Shown here: positions 11,792-20,660 of the stretch, piece after piece
How the letters are laid out: each line of letters opens with the position of its first letter
Numbering within the stretch: the first letter of the stretch is position 1
NCBI GenBank assembly: GCA_902612005.1
Contig: CACMCA010000007.1
Coordinates: forward strand, 1-64,000
DNA: 64,000 nt
Direction: 5' to 3'
Source of the DNA: an uncultured Prochlorococcus sp.
GTDB taxonomy: Bacteria; Cyanobacteriota; Cyanobacteriia; PCC-6307; Cyanobiaceae
Notes under the pieces: generated by a model
Database searches by the model: none
What the model was told of the DNA's origin: nothing
Seen by the model: the letters and a program-made list of their open reading frames with translations, nothing else
Made by a program: the position numbers and the translations under genes

Positions 11792-13087
11792 GTGATCGAG
11801 CGTTACACATTACCCGAAATGGGGAAAATCTGGACTGAAAGCGCAAAATTCCAGAGTTGGCTTAAGGTTGAAATAGCTGCATGTGAAGCAAATTTTTCAC
11901 TTGGGAAAATTCCTGAGAATGCCATGAAAGAGATACGTTCAAATGCAAAGTTTGATGAATCTAGAATTGCAGAAATTGAGAAAGAAGTTAAACATGATGT
12001 CATAGCATTCCTTACAAGCGTTAATGAATTTGTTGGAGATTCTGGAAGATACATACATGTTGGTATGACCAGTAGTGATGTACTTGATACTGGTTTATCT
12101 CTACAGTTAAAAGATTCTTGCGAATTGTTATTAGAAGAAATTAAGAACCTAGAAAATGAGGTCAAATTATTAGCAAGGAAGCATAAAAATACTTTAATGA
12201 TTGGCAGATCTCATGCGATTCATGGGGAGCCAATTTCCTTCGGTTTTAAACTTGCTGGATGGTTAGCAGAAATAATAAGGAACAAAAAAAGACTGTTAAC
12301 TCTGAAAGATTCTGTAGCAATTGGACAAATAAGTGGTGCAATGGGAACTTACGCTAATACGAATCCTAAAGTAGAACAATTAACTTGTGATTTACTCGGC
12401 TTAAAACCTGATACAGCAAGTACGCAGGTTATATCTAGAGACAGACATGCAGAATATGTGCAAACAATTGCACTAGTTGGAGCTTCTTTAGATAGATTCG
12501 CAACTGAAATAAGAAATTTACAAAGAACTGATGTTTTAGAAGTTGAGGAGGGCTTTACAAAAGGGCAAAAAGGAAGTTCTGCCATGCCTCATAAAAGAAA
12601 TCCTATTCGAAGTGAAAGAGTAAGTGGTTTAGCAAGAATTTTGAGGAGTTACGTCTTAACAGCACTTGAAAATGTTCCACTTTGGCACGAAAGAGATATA
12701 AGCCATAGTTCAAATGAACGTATCATGCTACCTGACGTATCAATCTGCTTGCATTTTATGCTCAGGGAAATGCAAGATATAGTAAGCAATTTAGAAGTTT
12801 ATCCAAAAAATATGCTCAAAAATTTAAATATATATGGTGGTGTAATCTTTAGTCAGAAAGTTTTACTTTTGCTTGTAGAGAAGGGCTTGTCTAGAGAAAA
12901 AGCTTATAGCTTAGTACAAAAAAATGCGCATCAGGCCTGGAATACTCAAAATGGGAATTTCAAACAAAATATAGAGAGAGATAATGAAATTATGGATTTT
13001 ATTGATCAAAGTGACTTAGAAGAATGTTTTAATCCTTCAATTCATCTTAATAATTTAAGTGTAATATGGGAGAAGTTAGGTATCTAG
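11792..13087 (+). CDS. purB: Adenylosuccinate lyase
   Basis: Splits SAICAR and adenylosuccinate, releasing fumarate, in purine synthesis. 431 residues. The fumarase/ASL superfamily signature GSSAMPHKRNP is at 261-271 with the catalytic serine in the flexible loop. The segments TSSDVLDTG and GRSHAIHGEP carry the expected substrate and histidine contacts. The start is GTG at 11792 (MIERYTLPEMGKIW), the form conserved in this family; the next ATG would remove conserved residues. fumC follows after 48 bases. Confidence 0.96.
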   Translation: MIERYTLPEMGKIWTESAKFQSWLKVEIAACEANFSLGKIPENAMKEIRSNAKFDESRIAEIEKEVKHDVIAFLTSVNEFVGDSGRYIHVGMTSSDVLDTGLSLQLKDSCELLLEEIKNLENEVKLLARKHKNTLMIGRSHAIHGEPISFGFKLAGWLAEIIRNKKRLLTLKDSVAIGQISGAMGTYANTNPKVEQLTCDLLGLKPDTASTQVISRDRHAEYVQTIALVGASLDRFATEIRNLQRTDVLEVEEGFTKGQKGSSAMPHKRNPIRSERVSGLARILRSYVLTALENVPLWHERDISHSSNERIMLPDVSICLHFMLREMQDIVSNLEVYPKNMLKNLNIYGGVIFSQKVLLLLVEKGLSREKAYSLVQKNAHQAWNTQNGNFKQNIERDNEIMDFIDQSDLEECFNPSIHLNNLSVIWEKLGI

Positions 13088-13092
13088 GATTA

Positions 13093-13128
13093 CTGAAAAC
13101 CTTATCTAAGTTAAACCAGTGTTTTCAG
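13093..13128 (+). promoter_or_regulatory. Inverted repeat between purB and fumC next to the fumC ribosome binding site
   Basis: CTGAAAAC at 13093-13100 and its exact complement GTTTTCAG at 13121-13128 can form an 8-bp stem with a 20-base loop. The Shine-Dalgarno sequence AGAGGA of fumC (13127-13132) begins inside the 3' arm. The hairpin could modulate fumC translation or mark an mRNA processing point. There is no U-run, so terminator function is unlikely. Confidence 0.4.
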
Positions 13129-13135
13129 AGGAATA

Positions 13136-14521
13136 ATGACCAAAAACTTTAGGATTGAAAAAGATAGTATGGGGACAATAGAGGTTCCCATGGAAGCTTT
13201 GTGGGGTGCTCAAACACAAAGATCGATAATAAATTTTCCTATTGGAGAAGAATTAATTCCAATTGAGTTAATTTATTCACTGACCCTCATAAAAAAAGCT
13301 GCTTCAATTGCGAATTTCAATTTAGGTTTAATAGATAAAAGGAAAAAAGATTTGATTATAGAGGCATGTACGGAAATACTTGATGGGCTTCACGATTCAC
13401 AGTTTCCTTTAAAGGTTTGGCAAACAGGAAGTGGTACGCAAACAAATATGAATGTTAATGAGGTAATTTCAAATATTGCAGCTTTAAAAACTAATTCAGA
13501 GCTTGGTAGTCATCAACCAATTCATCCGAACGATGATGTAAATAAATCTCAGTCAACTAATGACACTTTTCCTGCTGCTATTCAAATATCTGTTGTTAAT
13601 GAAATAATCAAAAATTTAGTCCCAACGATCAGAGAACTTACTAAGGTCCTTGATAAAAAAAGTGAAGAATGGAAAGACCTTATAAAGATAGGAAGAACCC
13701 ATTTTCAAGATGCAGTTCCCCTTACTTTTGGGCAAGAAATATCAGGATGGTCAGAGCAACTTAAAGATGCTGAAAATGCAATTATTATAAGTCTAAATGA
13801 ATTGTATTTTTTACCTCTGGGAGGAACTGCGGTTGGTACAGGGATTAATTGTCCAAAAGGCTTTTATGAAGAGTCTATAAAATCAATTTCCGATGATACT
13901 AATCTAATGTTCTATAAATCAAAAAATAATTTTTCTATCATGGCCTCGCATGATCGTCTTGCTCAAGTAATGAGTCAGATAAAAATATTAGCAGGTGCAT
14001 TATTTAAAATTTCAAATGATATAAAAATTCTATCTTCTGGTCCAAGATCAGGAATATATGAACTAATTATTCCTCAAAATGAACCTGGAAGTTCTATTAT
14101 GCCGGGTAAAGTGAATCCAACTCAATGCGAAGCCTTATCAATGGTTTGTACTCAAATAATGGGTCTTGAATATGCAGTCTCAATGGCAAACTCTAGCGGC
14201 ACTTTACAGATGAATGAATATAAGCCTCTTATTGGATTTAATATTCTCACAAGTTTAAAATTACTTAAAAATGTAATAGAAATCTTCAGAATAAAATTAG
14301 TTGATGGGATGGAGCCTAATCAAAAGAGAATGAAGTTAAATTTAGAAAATTCACTAATGTTGGTTACAGCCATAGTGCCAAAAGTTGGTTATGAAAAAGC
14401 AGCTGAAATTGCAAACCTTGCCTTCAAAGAATCATTAAATTTAAAGGAGGCAACAATTAAATTAGGTTATTTAAACGAAGATGAATTTGATGAAGCAATG
14501 AATATCAATTCAATGATTTAA
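13136..14521 (+). CDS. fumC: Fumarate hydratase class II
   Basis: Interconverts fumarate and malate without an iron-sulfur cluster. The 461-residue length is typical. Class II signatures are present: SGTQTNMNVNEVISN, GRTHFQDAVPLTFGQE, and GSSIMPGKVNP at 318-328 with the catalytic serine. The strongly preserved HPNDDVNKSQSTND segment completes the active site. It follows purB, a fumarate-producing enzyme, on the same strand, so the two may share a transcript. Aspartase is the main alternative in this superfamily, but the substrate-loop sequence favours fumarase. Confidence 0.95.
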   Translation: MTKNFRIEKDSMGTIEVPMEALWGAQTQRSIINFPIGEELIPIELIYSLTLIKKAASIANFNLGLIDKRKKDLIIEACTEILDGLHDSQFPLKVWQTGSGTQTNMNVNEVISNIAALKTNSELGSHQPIHPNDDVNKSQSTNDTFPAAIQISVVNEIIKNLVPTIRELTKVLDKKSEEWKDLIKIGRTHFQDAVPLTFGQEISGWSEQLKDAENAIIISLNELYFLPLGGTAVGTGINCPKGFYEESIKSISDDTNLMFYKSKNNFSIMASHDRLAQVMSQIKILAGALFKISNDIKILSSGPRSGIYELIIPQNEPGSSIMPGKVNPTQCEALSMVCTQIMGLEYAVSMANSSGTLQMNEYKPLIGFNILTSLKLLKNVIEIFRIKLVDGMEPNQKRMKLNLENSLMLVTAIVPKVGYEKAAEIANLAFKESLNLKEATIKLGYLNEDEFDEAMNINSMI

Positions 14522-14531
14522 TAAAAAAAAT

Positions 14532-17258
14532 TTAAAAATTATTGTCTATTCTTTTTGTTGCAGGATTAATATCTTCAGAGACTTTTATAAGATCATTAGA
14601 TTCAGAAACAGGAAAACGATTAATAGCTTTTAATGCTAACTTAGCTTTGCTTTTTAATTTATTACTAACACCATTACAGTATTGCACTTGGGAAAGGACA
14701 TCAATTGTTCTTCTAATAATCCTCACTACATCACCTTCATCTAATGAAGTATTAAAAACCAAATCTTTCCATTTTTTTCCTCTTGCCCATTCAGAAATAA
14801 TTCCAGTCAACTCTTTTTCTAAATAGATAGGAATTTCAATATGAAACTTATTTTGTTGAAAAGAGACTAATTTTCTTAAACCATCTAATTCATTAAAAAC
14901 ATCTATTACCTTTAAAGAAGGCTTGAAATTACACCAAAGATTAGGCCTCCTTACATCAACACATATAGCTTGAATAATTGCAGCTAACTCAGGAGGATCT
15001 AAATCGTCTAAATAACCACTAACTAAAACAAGACCAATCCATAATTCATTTTCACTTCTTATTGCACCAACTGTTTGCCCAACTTCTGTCAATTCCAAAT
15101 CATTTAAACAACCAAAATGATTTAAAACTTTAATCAAATCAGTAAAGGTTCTCCAGTTATGATTTTCTTTATCCTCAAGAAGTTTTCTTCTAATATTAAT
15201 TTCTTGTTCAACATCAATAATTCTTTTTCTATATTTCTTTAATTTCTTGGAGTCTCCAAATCTGTGTGCAGGATGATCAGTAACTGTTTCTTCTAAATTA
15301 TTAATTTGTTGCTTTTGTGCCAAAACTTCCGTTGTCAAATCATATTGTGGAGTTTGTAAATCATTTTTTTTAGAAACTTCTAAAATTCGATCCGCATAAC
15401 ACTGCGACATATCATCTCCCCTAAATACCTCTCCAGAAAAATACATCTTTGGCATTTCAAGTCCTAAGACATCAATTACATCCAAATCATTAAAAATACT
15501 TACTATGTATGAGGGTTTTATAAGAATAAATAAATTATCAATTGTCAAACACAATAAACTCTTAATTTTTTGGGATTCATATATTTTCTTACAAATTAAT
15601 CCCGGAACAATTTTTCTTTTAATTTGGGGAGCTTTCATTGAAATTAAGCTTCCATCTTTAATATATGGAAGTGCATTGGTTATCTCTTCTGATAATTTTT
15701 CTGCTGATTGTTTTTCTAAAATTTTCAAGAGTCTTCTCTCTTCTTTAAGACGATTTTTTAACTTTTCATATGCATCAAAATCTTTCCATGAAACGTTAGA
15801 AGTAATTTTTTTTAACTCAATTAAATCCTTATCTAAATTTTCAAGAATTATATTCTCACCTGATGATTCACCTAAATATAAAAAACTACCAAAACTTCTT
15901 TTAATTAATTCTTTAGACTTCTCTAAAGTATAACTTTGTAAAAGATTAAGTACCATTCCATAGCTTGGAGTGAATTGACTTTCTAAAGCATTTGGTTTGC
16001 TTATAGCCAGTGCACTTGCTTCTTTGGCACCTTCGAATCTTGTTTGTAATGTAACAACATATCCCTGGGTATCTTTTCCTCTTCTTCCAGCTCTTCCTGA
16101 CATTTGCAAAAATTCACTGCTAAATAATAATCTATGACCATCTTCTGTCCTTTTTGATAAAGAAGAAATAACAGTTGTTCTTGCTGGCATATTTATTCCT
16201 GCAGCAAGAGTTTCAGTTGCAAAAACAACTTTTATTAAACCTTGCTGAAATAATTCCTCAACCAATTCTTTCCATGCAGGCAATAATCCAGCATGATGAG
16301 ATGCAATACCGCGTTTTAATGCCTCGCATTGAGATTTATCTTTGATTGCTTCATGATTATTTTTAAGATAAACATCTAATTTTTGGGATATCATACTTGC
16401 TTCTGAATAACTTACTAAAGTTAAATCTTTTATATTCTCAATAGCCTTGTCACATCCTCTTCTACTAAAAATAAAATAAATAGCTGGCAACATATTTCGT
16501 TCAGCTAGTTTTGAGATCACAAAGCCAATTGAGGGAGACTTTGGTTGCATTATCCTTCCCACTTTTCCTCTTATTTTCTGCCCTTTAGGAGCTCTCCAAA
16601 TCTTACAGTTTGGATGAATTCCATTACCCTTATTATTTAAAAGTGGATGGAGGCCTTTAACACTACAAAAAATAAAATCAAGTGGGACTGGTCTCTTATC
16701 ACTATTAATTAGTACTGTAGGCCCATGAACTTTTTCTATCCAATTTTGCAATTGATCTGCATTGGCTATTGTTGCTGATAAAGCTATTATTTGAGTTATA
16801 GTAGGGCAATGGATTATAGTTTCTTCCCAAACTGTTCCTCTTTGGGGGTCATTCATATAATGACATTCATCAAGAATTACAGATTCTAAATTTTCTAAAG
16901 GATCATCAAATTCATCAAATTCGCCATAAAGCATGTTCCTAAAAATCTCAGTCGTCATTACTAAGATTGGTGCTTCTCTATTTATGCTTATATCTCCAGT
17001 TAAAAGACCAACTTTATTCTCACCATATTGATTAGCAAAATCTCTAAACTTTTGGTTTGATAGGGCCTTTAAAGGTGTTGTATAAAAAACTCTGCTGTCA
17101 TGAGATAACCCTCTATATATAGCAAATTCACCTATCAATGTTTTACCCGAACCTGTTGGTGCTGTTAAAACAACAGAATTTCCGCTATTAATAGCTCGTA
17201 TTGCTTCCAATTGGAAATCATCTAGCGGAAAGGGGAAATATTCCTCTAAATTAAGCAA
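14532..17258 (-). CDS. Ski2/Mtr4-type superfamily II RNA helicase (DSHCT family)
   Basis: 908 residues. Helicase motifs are in order: Q-motif region DDFQLEAI, motif I TAPTGSGKT (32-40), DECHYM (130-135), SAT, the Ski2-type motif VVFATETLAAGINMPART, and motif VI QMSGRAGRRG. The C-terminal third, helical and ending after LDEGDVVRIIRRTIDVLSQV, is the DSHCT domain of Mtr4 and Ski2. Eukaryotic relatives unwind RNA for the exosome. Cyanobacteria keep a homologue of unclear role, perhaps in RNA decay or processing. It is a single gene, convergent with fumC and divergent from bioF. Confidence 0.9.
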   Translation of the reverse strand: MLNLEEYFPFPLDDFQLEAIRAINSGNSVVLTAPTGSGKTLIGEFAIYRGLSHDSRVFYTTPLKALSNQKFRDFANQYGENKVGLLTGDISINREAPILVMTTEIFRNMLYGEFDEFDDPLENLESVILDECHYMNDPQRGTVWEETIIHCPTITQIIALSATIANADQLQNWIEKVHGPTVLINSDKRPVPLDFIFCSVKGLHPLLNNKGNGIHPNCKIWRAPKGQKIRGKVGRIMQPKSPSIGFVISKLAERNMLPAIYFIFSRRGCDKAIENIKDLTLVSYSEASMISQKLDVYLKNNHEAIKDKSQCEALKRGIASHHAGLLPAWKELVEELFQQGLIKVVFATETLAAGINMPARTTVISSLSKRTEDGHRLLFSSEFLQMSGRAGRRGKDTQGYVVTLQTRFEGAKEASALAISKPNALESQFTPSYGMVLNLLQSYTLEKSKELIKRSFGSFLYLGESSGENIILENLDKDLIELKKITSNVSWKDFDAYEKLKNRLKEERRLLKILEKQSAEKLSEEITNALPYIKDGSLISMKAPQIKRKIVPGLICKKIYESQKIKSLLCLTIDNLFILIKPSYIVSIFNDLDVIDVLGLEMPKMYFSGEVFRGDDMSQCYADRILEVSKKNDLQTPQYDLTTEVLAQKQQINNLEETVTDHPAHRFGDSKKLKKYRKRIIDVEQEINIRRKLLEDKENHNWRTFTDLIKVLNHFGCLNDLELTEVGQTVGAIRSENELWIGLVLVSGYLDDLDPPELAAIIQAICVDVRRPNLWCNFKPSLKVIDVFNELDGLRKLVSFQQNKFHIEIPIYLEKELTGIISEWARGKKWKDLVFNTSLDEGDVVRIIRRTIDVLSQVQYCNGVSNKLKSKAKLALKAINRFPVSESNDLIKVSEDINPATKRIDNNF

Positions 17259-17397
17259 TAATTGTGATTGAAGAGAGGATGAGTTAACTTCTTAATATAT
17301 GATCTATATAGATATTAATAAACAAAAAATACCTTGCAAACTTTAATAGTAAATCTAAATCTTTTTAATTAAATCCAATATTTTTTATTTTGCCAAA

Positions 17398-18537
17398 ATG
17401 AAAAAAGTAAAAATTCCAAAAAATAGACTCCGTAAATTAAAAACATTTTCTTTAGGTAAAAAATCCTTCGAACTTCTAAGTTTAAATTCCCAAAATAAAA
17501 AACTTATAGACTTATGCAGTAATGATTATTTTGGATTAAGCAGGGACAAGGATTTAATAAAAGCTGCTTACGAAATAAGCTTGTTAGAAGGCATTGGTTC
17601 TGGAAGCTCTAGGTTTATTACAGGTTCAAGACCAATACATAAATTATTAGAAACAGAACTTGCCAAGTGGCTTGATCAAGAGAAAGTATTACTTTTCCCA
17701 AGCGGATTTCAAGCAAATATAGCCGCTATCCAGGCTTTAGCAAACAGAAATAGTATCGTAATAGCAGATAAATTGATCCATAACTCTTTATTGGTTGGAG
17801 TCAAAGCTGCTCAAGCAAAACTAGTTCGATTCTCACACAATAATTTAAAAGATTTAGAAGATAAAATTATTAAATCCTACCCCACAAAAAATTCCATTTT
17901 AGTTGTTGTTGAATCTCTTTATAGTATGGAAGGATCAATTGCTCCTCTCAGAGAAATAACGGAAATTTGCAAAAAAAATAGTGTTCAATTATTAGTTGAC
18001 GAAGCTCATGCAATTGGGATCTTGGGACCTGAAGGCAGGGGTTTAAGTTTTAATTGTCGTTCAGATATAACAATGATTACTGGAACTTTTGGAAAAGCAT
18101 TTGGAAGCGGTGGAGCTTTCATAGCTTCCAATTCAGAAATTGGAGAATATCTTATCCAAACAAGTGGTGCTTTTAGGTATACAACCGCACTTGCGCCATC
18201 TTTGGCTGCTGGGGCACTAGAAGGTTTAAAAAAAATTTTAGAAAATAAAGAATGGGGTAAAGATTTGATATCTTCTGCGAATGTATGGAAAGATGAAATT
18301 ATTAAAAATTTTAGTTTTCCAGTTCAGGGAGATTCTCACATTTTATCAATTATTGTTGGCCAAGAAGAGAAAGCAATTTATCTGCAAAAATATCTCGAAG
18401 AAAATGGATTTTTAGCAATTGCGATAAGACCTCCAACTGTTCCAGTAGGGCAATCAAGAATCAGAATAACAATACGAAGAAACTTAGATTTTAATCTGCT
18501 AAATAATTTCATTACAGTATTAAAAGAGTTTAAATGA
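17398..18537 (+). CDS. bioF: 8-amino-7-oxononanoate synthase
   Basis: PLP enzyme that condenses pimeloyl-ACP (or -CoA) with alanine in the first step of biotin ring assembly. 379 residues. The alpha-oxoamine synthase pattern is clear: GSGSSRFITGSRPIHKLLE near the N-terminus, VDEAHAIGILGPEGRG for the PLP-contacting Asp/His, and the Schiff-base lysine K233 in GTFGKAFGSGG. It leads a five-gene operon and overlaps the next start by four bases (ATGA). Confidence 0.96.
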   Translation: MKKVKIPKNRLRKLKTFSLGKKSFELLSLNSQNKKLIDLCSNDYFGLSRDKDLIKAAYEISLLEGIGSGSSRFITGSRPIHKLLETELAKWLDQEKVLLFPSGFQANIAAIQALANRNSIVIADKLIHNSLLVGVKAAQAKLVRFSHNNLKDLEDKIIKSYPTKNSILVVVESLYSMEGSIAPLREITEICKKNSVQLLVDEAHAIGILGPEGRGLSFNCRSDITMITGTFGKAFGSGGAFIASNSEIGEYLIQTSGAFRYTTALAPSLAAGALEGLKKILENKEWGKDLISSANVWKDEIIKNFSFPVQGDSHILSIIVGQEEKAIYLQKYLEENGFLAIAIRPPTVPVGQSRIRITIRRNLDFNLLNNFITVLKEFK

Positions 18538-19238
18538 AACAAATTATTACTCAACATGGGTGGGGACTAAATAAATATTTCTGGGATGATTATAAAGTTG
18601 ATTTTTTAAATAATAATTGGCATTGGCAAGATAATGAAAGGGGCTATTTTTCGACAAATAATTATCAAGCAAAATGGATTAAAAGTGAATCAAAAAAAGA
18701 AATCAGAATGACTTTATGCCATTCATTTGGTTTTCATTTAATGCCAAAAAAAATTTTAAAAGAAGCAACTCATATTGTTCTTATAAATTCTTTTAATAAT
18801 TTTCTTCCTTTAAGTAATAAGAGAAACGTTATTTTAAGGTCTCTAAAAAGAATGGAAAAAAAAATCATAAAAGATGAACCGAAGGATATGTTGAAAGAAT
18901 TTATATATAGATCATTTATTCCAAATCATATGAATAATAGTTTTAAAAATATCTTTTATAAAAGTCTAGAGAGTTTAAATAAAACTCTTCTTTTAAGTGA
19001 TTTAAAAGAACTTTACATCAATAGAGATGTTCCAGTATTTTTAAGAAAAGATTGCAAAATTATTTTTATAAAATCAGAAAATGATTTGATTCTTGACAAC
19101 GAGTCAAATAATAACTTTTTAGATACCTTAAATAAAACACTTGAAAGGAAGCCAATTTTAATTAAATTAGCTCAACAAGGTCATTGCTTAAATAATTTAA
19201 ATTTATACGAGATCTTACGTAATACACTTAACGATTGA
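18534..19238 (+). CDS. bioK: Alpha/beta-hydrolase, probable pimeloyl-ACP methyl ester esterase (BioK-like)
   Basis: 234 residues with an alpha/beta-hydrolase pattern: HGWGLNKYFW near the N-terminus (oxyanion strand), a nucleophile elbow LCHSFGFH with Ser64, an acidic residue near IKSENDLIL (about residue 180), and a late histidine in QQGHCLNN. Placed between bioF and bioC, it takes the slot of BioH, the esterase that removes the methyl group added by BioC and ends pimeloyl-ACP synthesis. Marine picocyanobacteria are known to use a distinct enzyme named BioK for this. The sequence is quite divergent from BioH, so the symbol rests on context plus the hydrolase motif. Confidence 0.72.
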   Translation: MKQIITQHGWGLNKYFWDDYKVDFLNNNWHWQDNERGYFSTNNYQAKWIKSESKKEIRMTLCHSFGFHLMPKKILKEATHIVLINSFNNFLPLSNKRNVILRSLKRMEKKIIKDEPKDMLKEFIYRSFIPNHMNNSFKNIFYKSLESLNKTLLLSDLKELYINRDVPVFLRKDCKIIFIKSENDLILDNESNNNFLDTLNKTLERKPILIKLAQQGHCLNNLNLYEILRNTLND

Positions 19239-19239
19239 A

Positions 19240-19998
19240 ATGGATAGCAAAAAGTGGAATGAGAAAATACAAAATAATTTCAATGATGCTGCATATCGGT
19301 ATTTAGATCATTCAAATATTCAGAAATTTTTTGCACAAAAGATTGTTCATCTTATCAAAGAATTAAATCCCCCAAAAAAAGGTGAATGGATAGATCTAGG
19401 ATCAGGACCCGGACTATTAGCAGATGAAATAGAAAAAATTTCTGCCCAAAAAGTATCCAGAATTGATTTCAGCAAGAAAATGCTTCTTGAGAATAAATTA
19501 TCTAGAAAAAAAATTTTATGGGATTTGAATAATGATTTACCTTCTGAAATAAATAACTGTTCTTTATTAACATCTAACTTTTGCATACATTGGTTAAATA
19601 ACCCAGAAAAGATAATAAAAAATTGGTTTAGCAAATTAACACCAGGAGGTTTTTTAATCATTTCATATCCAACAAAAGGTTGTTTTCCTGAATGGAAAGA
19701 TACTTGTAAAAAAATTGATATTGAATATAGTGGTCTTAATTTCCTTTGCTCTAAGGAATTATTAAAAGATTTCAAATCAACTGAAATACATTATTCAAAA
19801 GAGTTTAATTATCTTGAAAATTTTGAAGATGTATATAAACTTTTTAGAAGCATTAAAAATGTAGGAGCACAATCAACAAACTGTAAACGCAAAACAGTGA
19901 AAGAGTTAAAGAAAATTCAAAAGTTTTGGCCAAAGAATTACAATAATACAGTGAACCTTTCATGGCAAATTGAGATTCAAATCATAAAGAAATTATGA
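19240..19998 (+). CDS. bioC: Malonyl-ACP O-methyltransferase
   Basis: Methylates malonyl-ACP so the fatty acid machinery can elongate it toward pimeloyl-ACP methyl ester. 252 residues, SAM-dependent class I fold. Motif I is WIDLGSGPGLLAD at about 50-62, and the BioC-like N-terminus IQNNFNDAAYRYLDHSNIQK is present. The LTSNFCIHWLNNPEKIIKNW stretch matches the post-II region of BioC proteins. It starts one base after the bioK-like stop and overlaps bioD by four bases. Confidence 0.88.
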   Translation: MDSKKWNEKIQNNFNDAAYRYLDHSNIQKFFAQKIVHLIKELNPPKKGEWIDLGSGPGLLADEIEKISAQKVSRIDFSKKMLLENKLSRKKILWDLNNDLPSEINNCSLLTSNFCIHWLNNPEKIIKNWFSKLTPGGFLIISYPTKGCFPEWKDTCKKIDIEYSGLNFLCSKELLKDFKSTEIHYSKEFNYLENFEDVYKLFRSIKNVGAQSTNCKRKTVKELKKIQKFWPKNYNNTVNLSWQIEIQIIKKL

Positions 19999-20660
19999 GT
20001 AGTCACATAAATATTTTCAAATTTATAATTTGTGGAACAGATACTGATATTGGGAAAACTTTAATAAGCTCTTTTTTCGTTAAAGGATTAAATTCCTTTT
20101 ATTGGAAACCTATTCAAAGTGGGATTGAATCGCAAACTGATAGTCAAACTGTTGAAAAACTTGCACAAGTAAGTAAAGAGAAAATAATCAAAGAAGCTTA
20201 TGTCTTTACAAAACCTCTATCTCCGCATTGGGCTGCTGAAATAGATCAAAAAGCTATTAACTTTGACAAGTTGAGATTGCCAAAAGTGCAAGGCTCACTA
20301 ATTATAGAAACTGCAGGTGGATTAATGGTTCCAATAACACGCAATTTCTTGCAAATAGATCAAATAAAAGAATGGAATCTTCCGGTAATACTTGTATGTA
20401 AGAGCTCACTTGGCACTCTTAACCATACCCTGCTTAGTATTGAGGCCTTAAAACGAAGAAATATTGAGATTTTAGGTTTAGTAGTCAATGGCGAAAAACA
20501 CCTAGATAATCCAAAAACTCTAGTTGATTTTAGTGGTATTCCTTTAATTGCTGAATTTCCTTACATCAAAAAAATGGACTCAAATAATTTAGATATACTA
20601 TGGAAAGAACTAGACATCAAGAATAAGTTGATCTCACTATTAAACTCAAAAATAAGTTAA
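19995..20660 (+). CDS. bioD: Dethiobiotin synthetase
   Basis: ATP-dependent closure of the ureido ring from 7,8-diaminononanoate and CO2. 221 residues. The P-loop GTDTDIGKT is at 14-22, and WKPIQSGIES and ETAGGLMVPI supply the substrate and metal-binding segments of the family. Its start overlaps bioC and its stop touches the bioA start, so translation is probably coupled. bioB, needed for the last step, is not in this window. Confidence 0.95.
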   Translation: MSSHINIFKFIICGTDTDIGKTLISSFFVKGLNSFYWKPIQSGIESQTDSQTVEKLAQVSKEKIIKEAYVFTKPLSPHWAAEIDQKAINFDKLRLPKVQGSLIIETAGGLMVPITRNFLQIDQIKEWNLPVILVCKSSLGTLNHTLLSIEALKRRNIEILGLVVNGEKHLDNPKTLVDFSGIPLIAEFPYIKKMDSNNLDILWKELDIKNKLISLLNSKIS

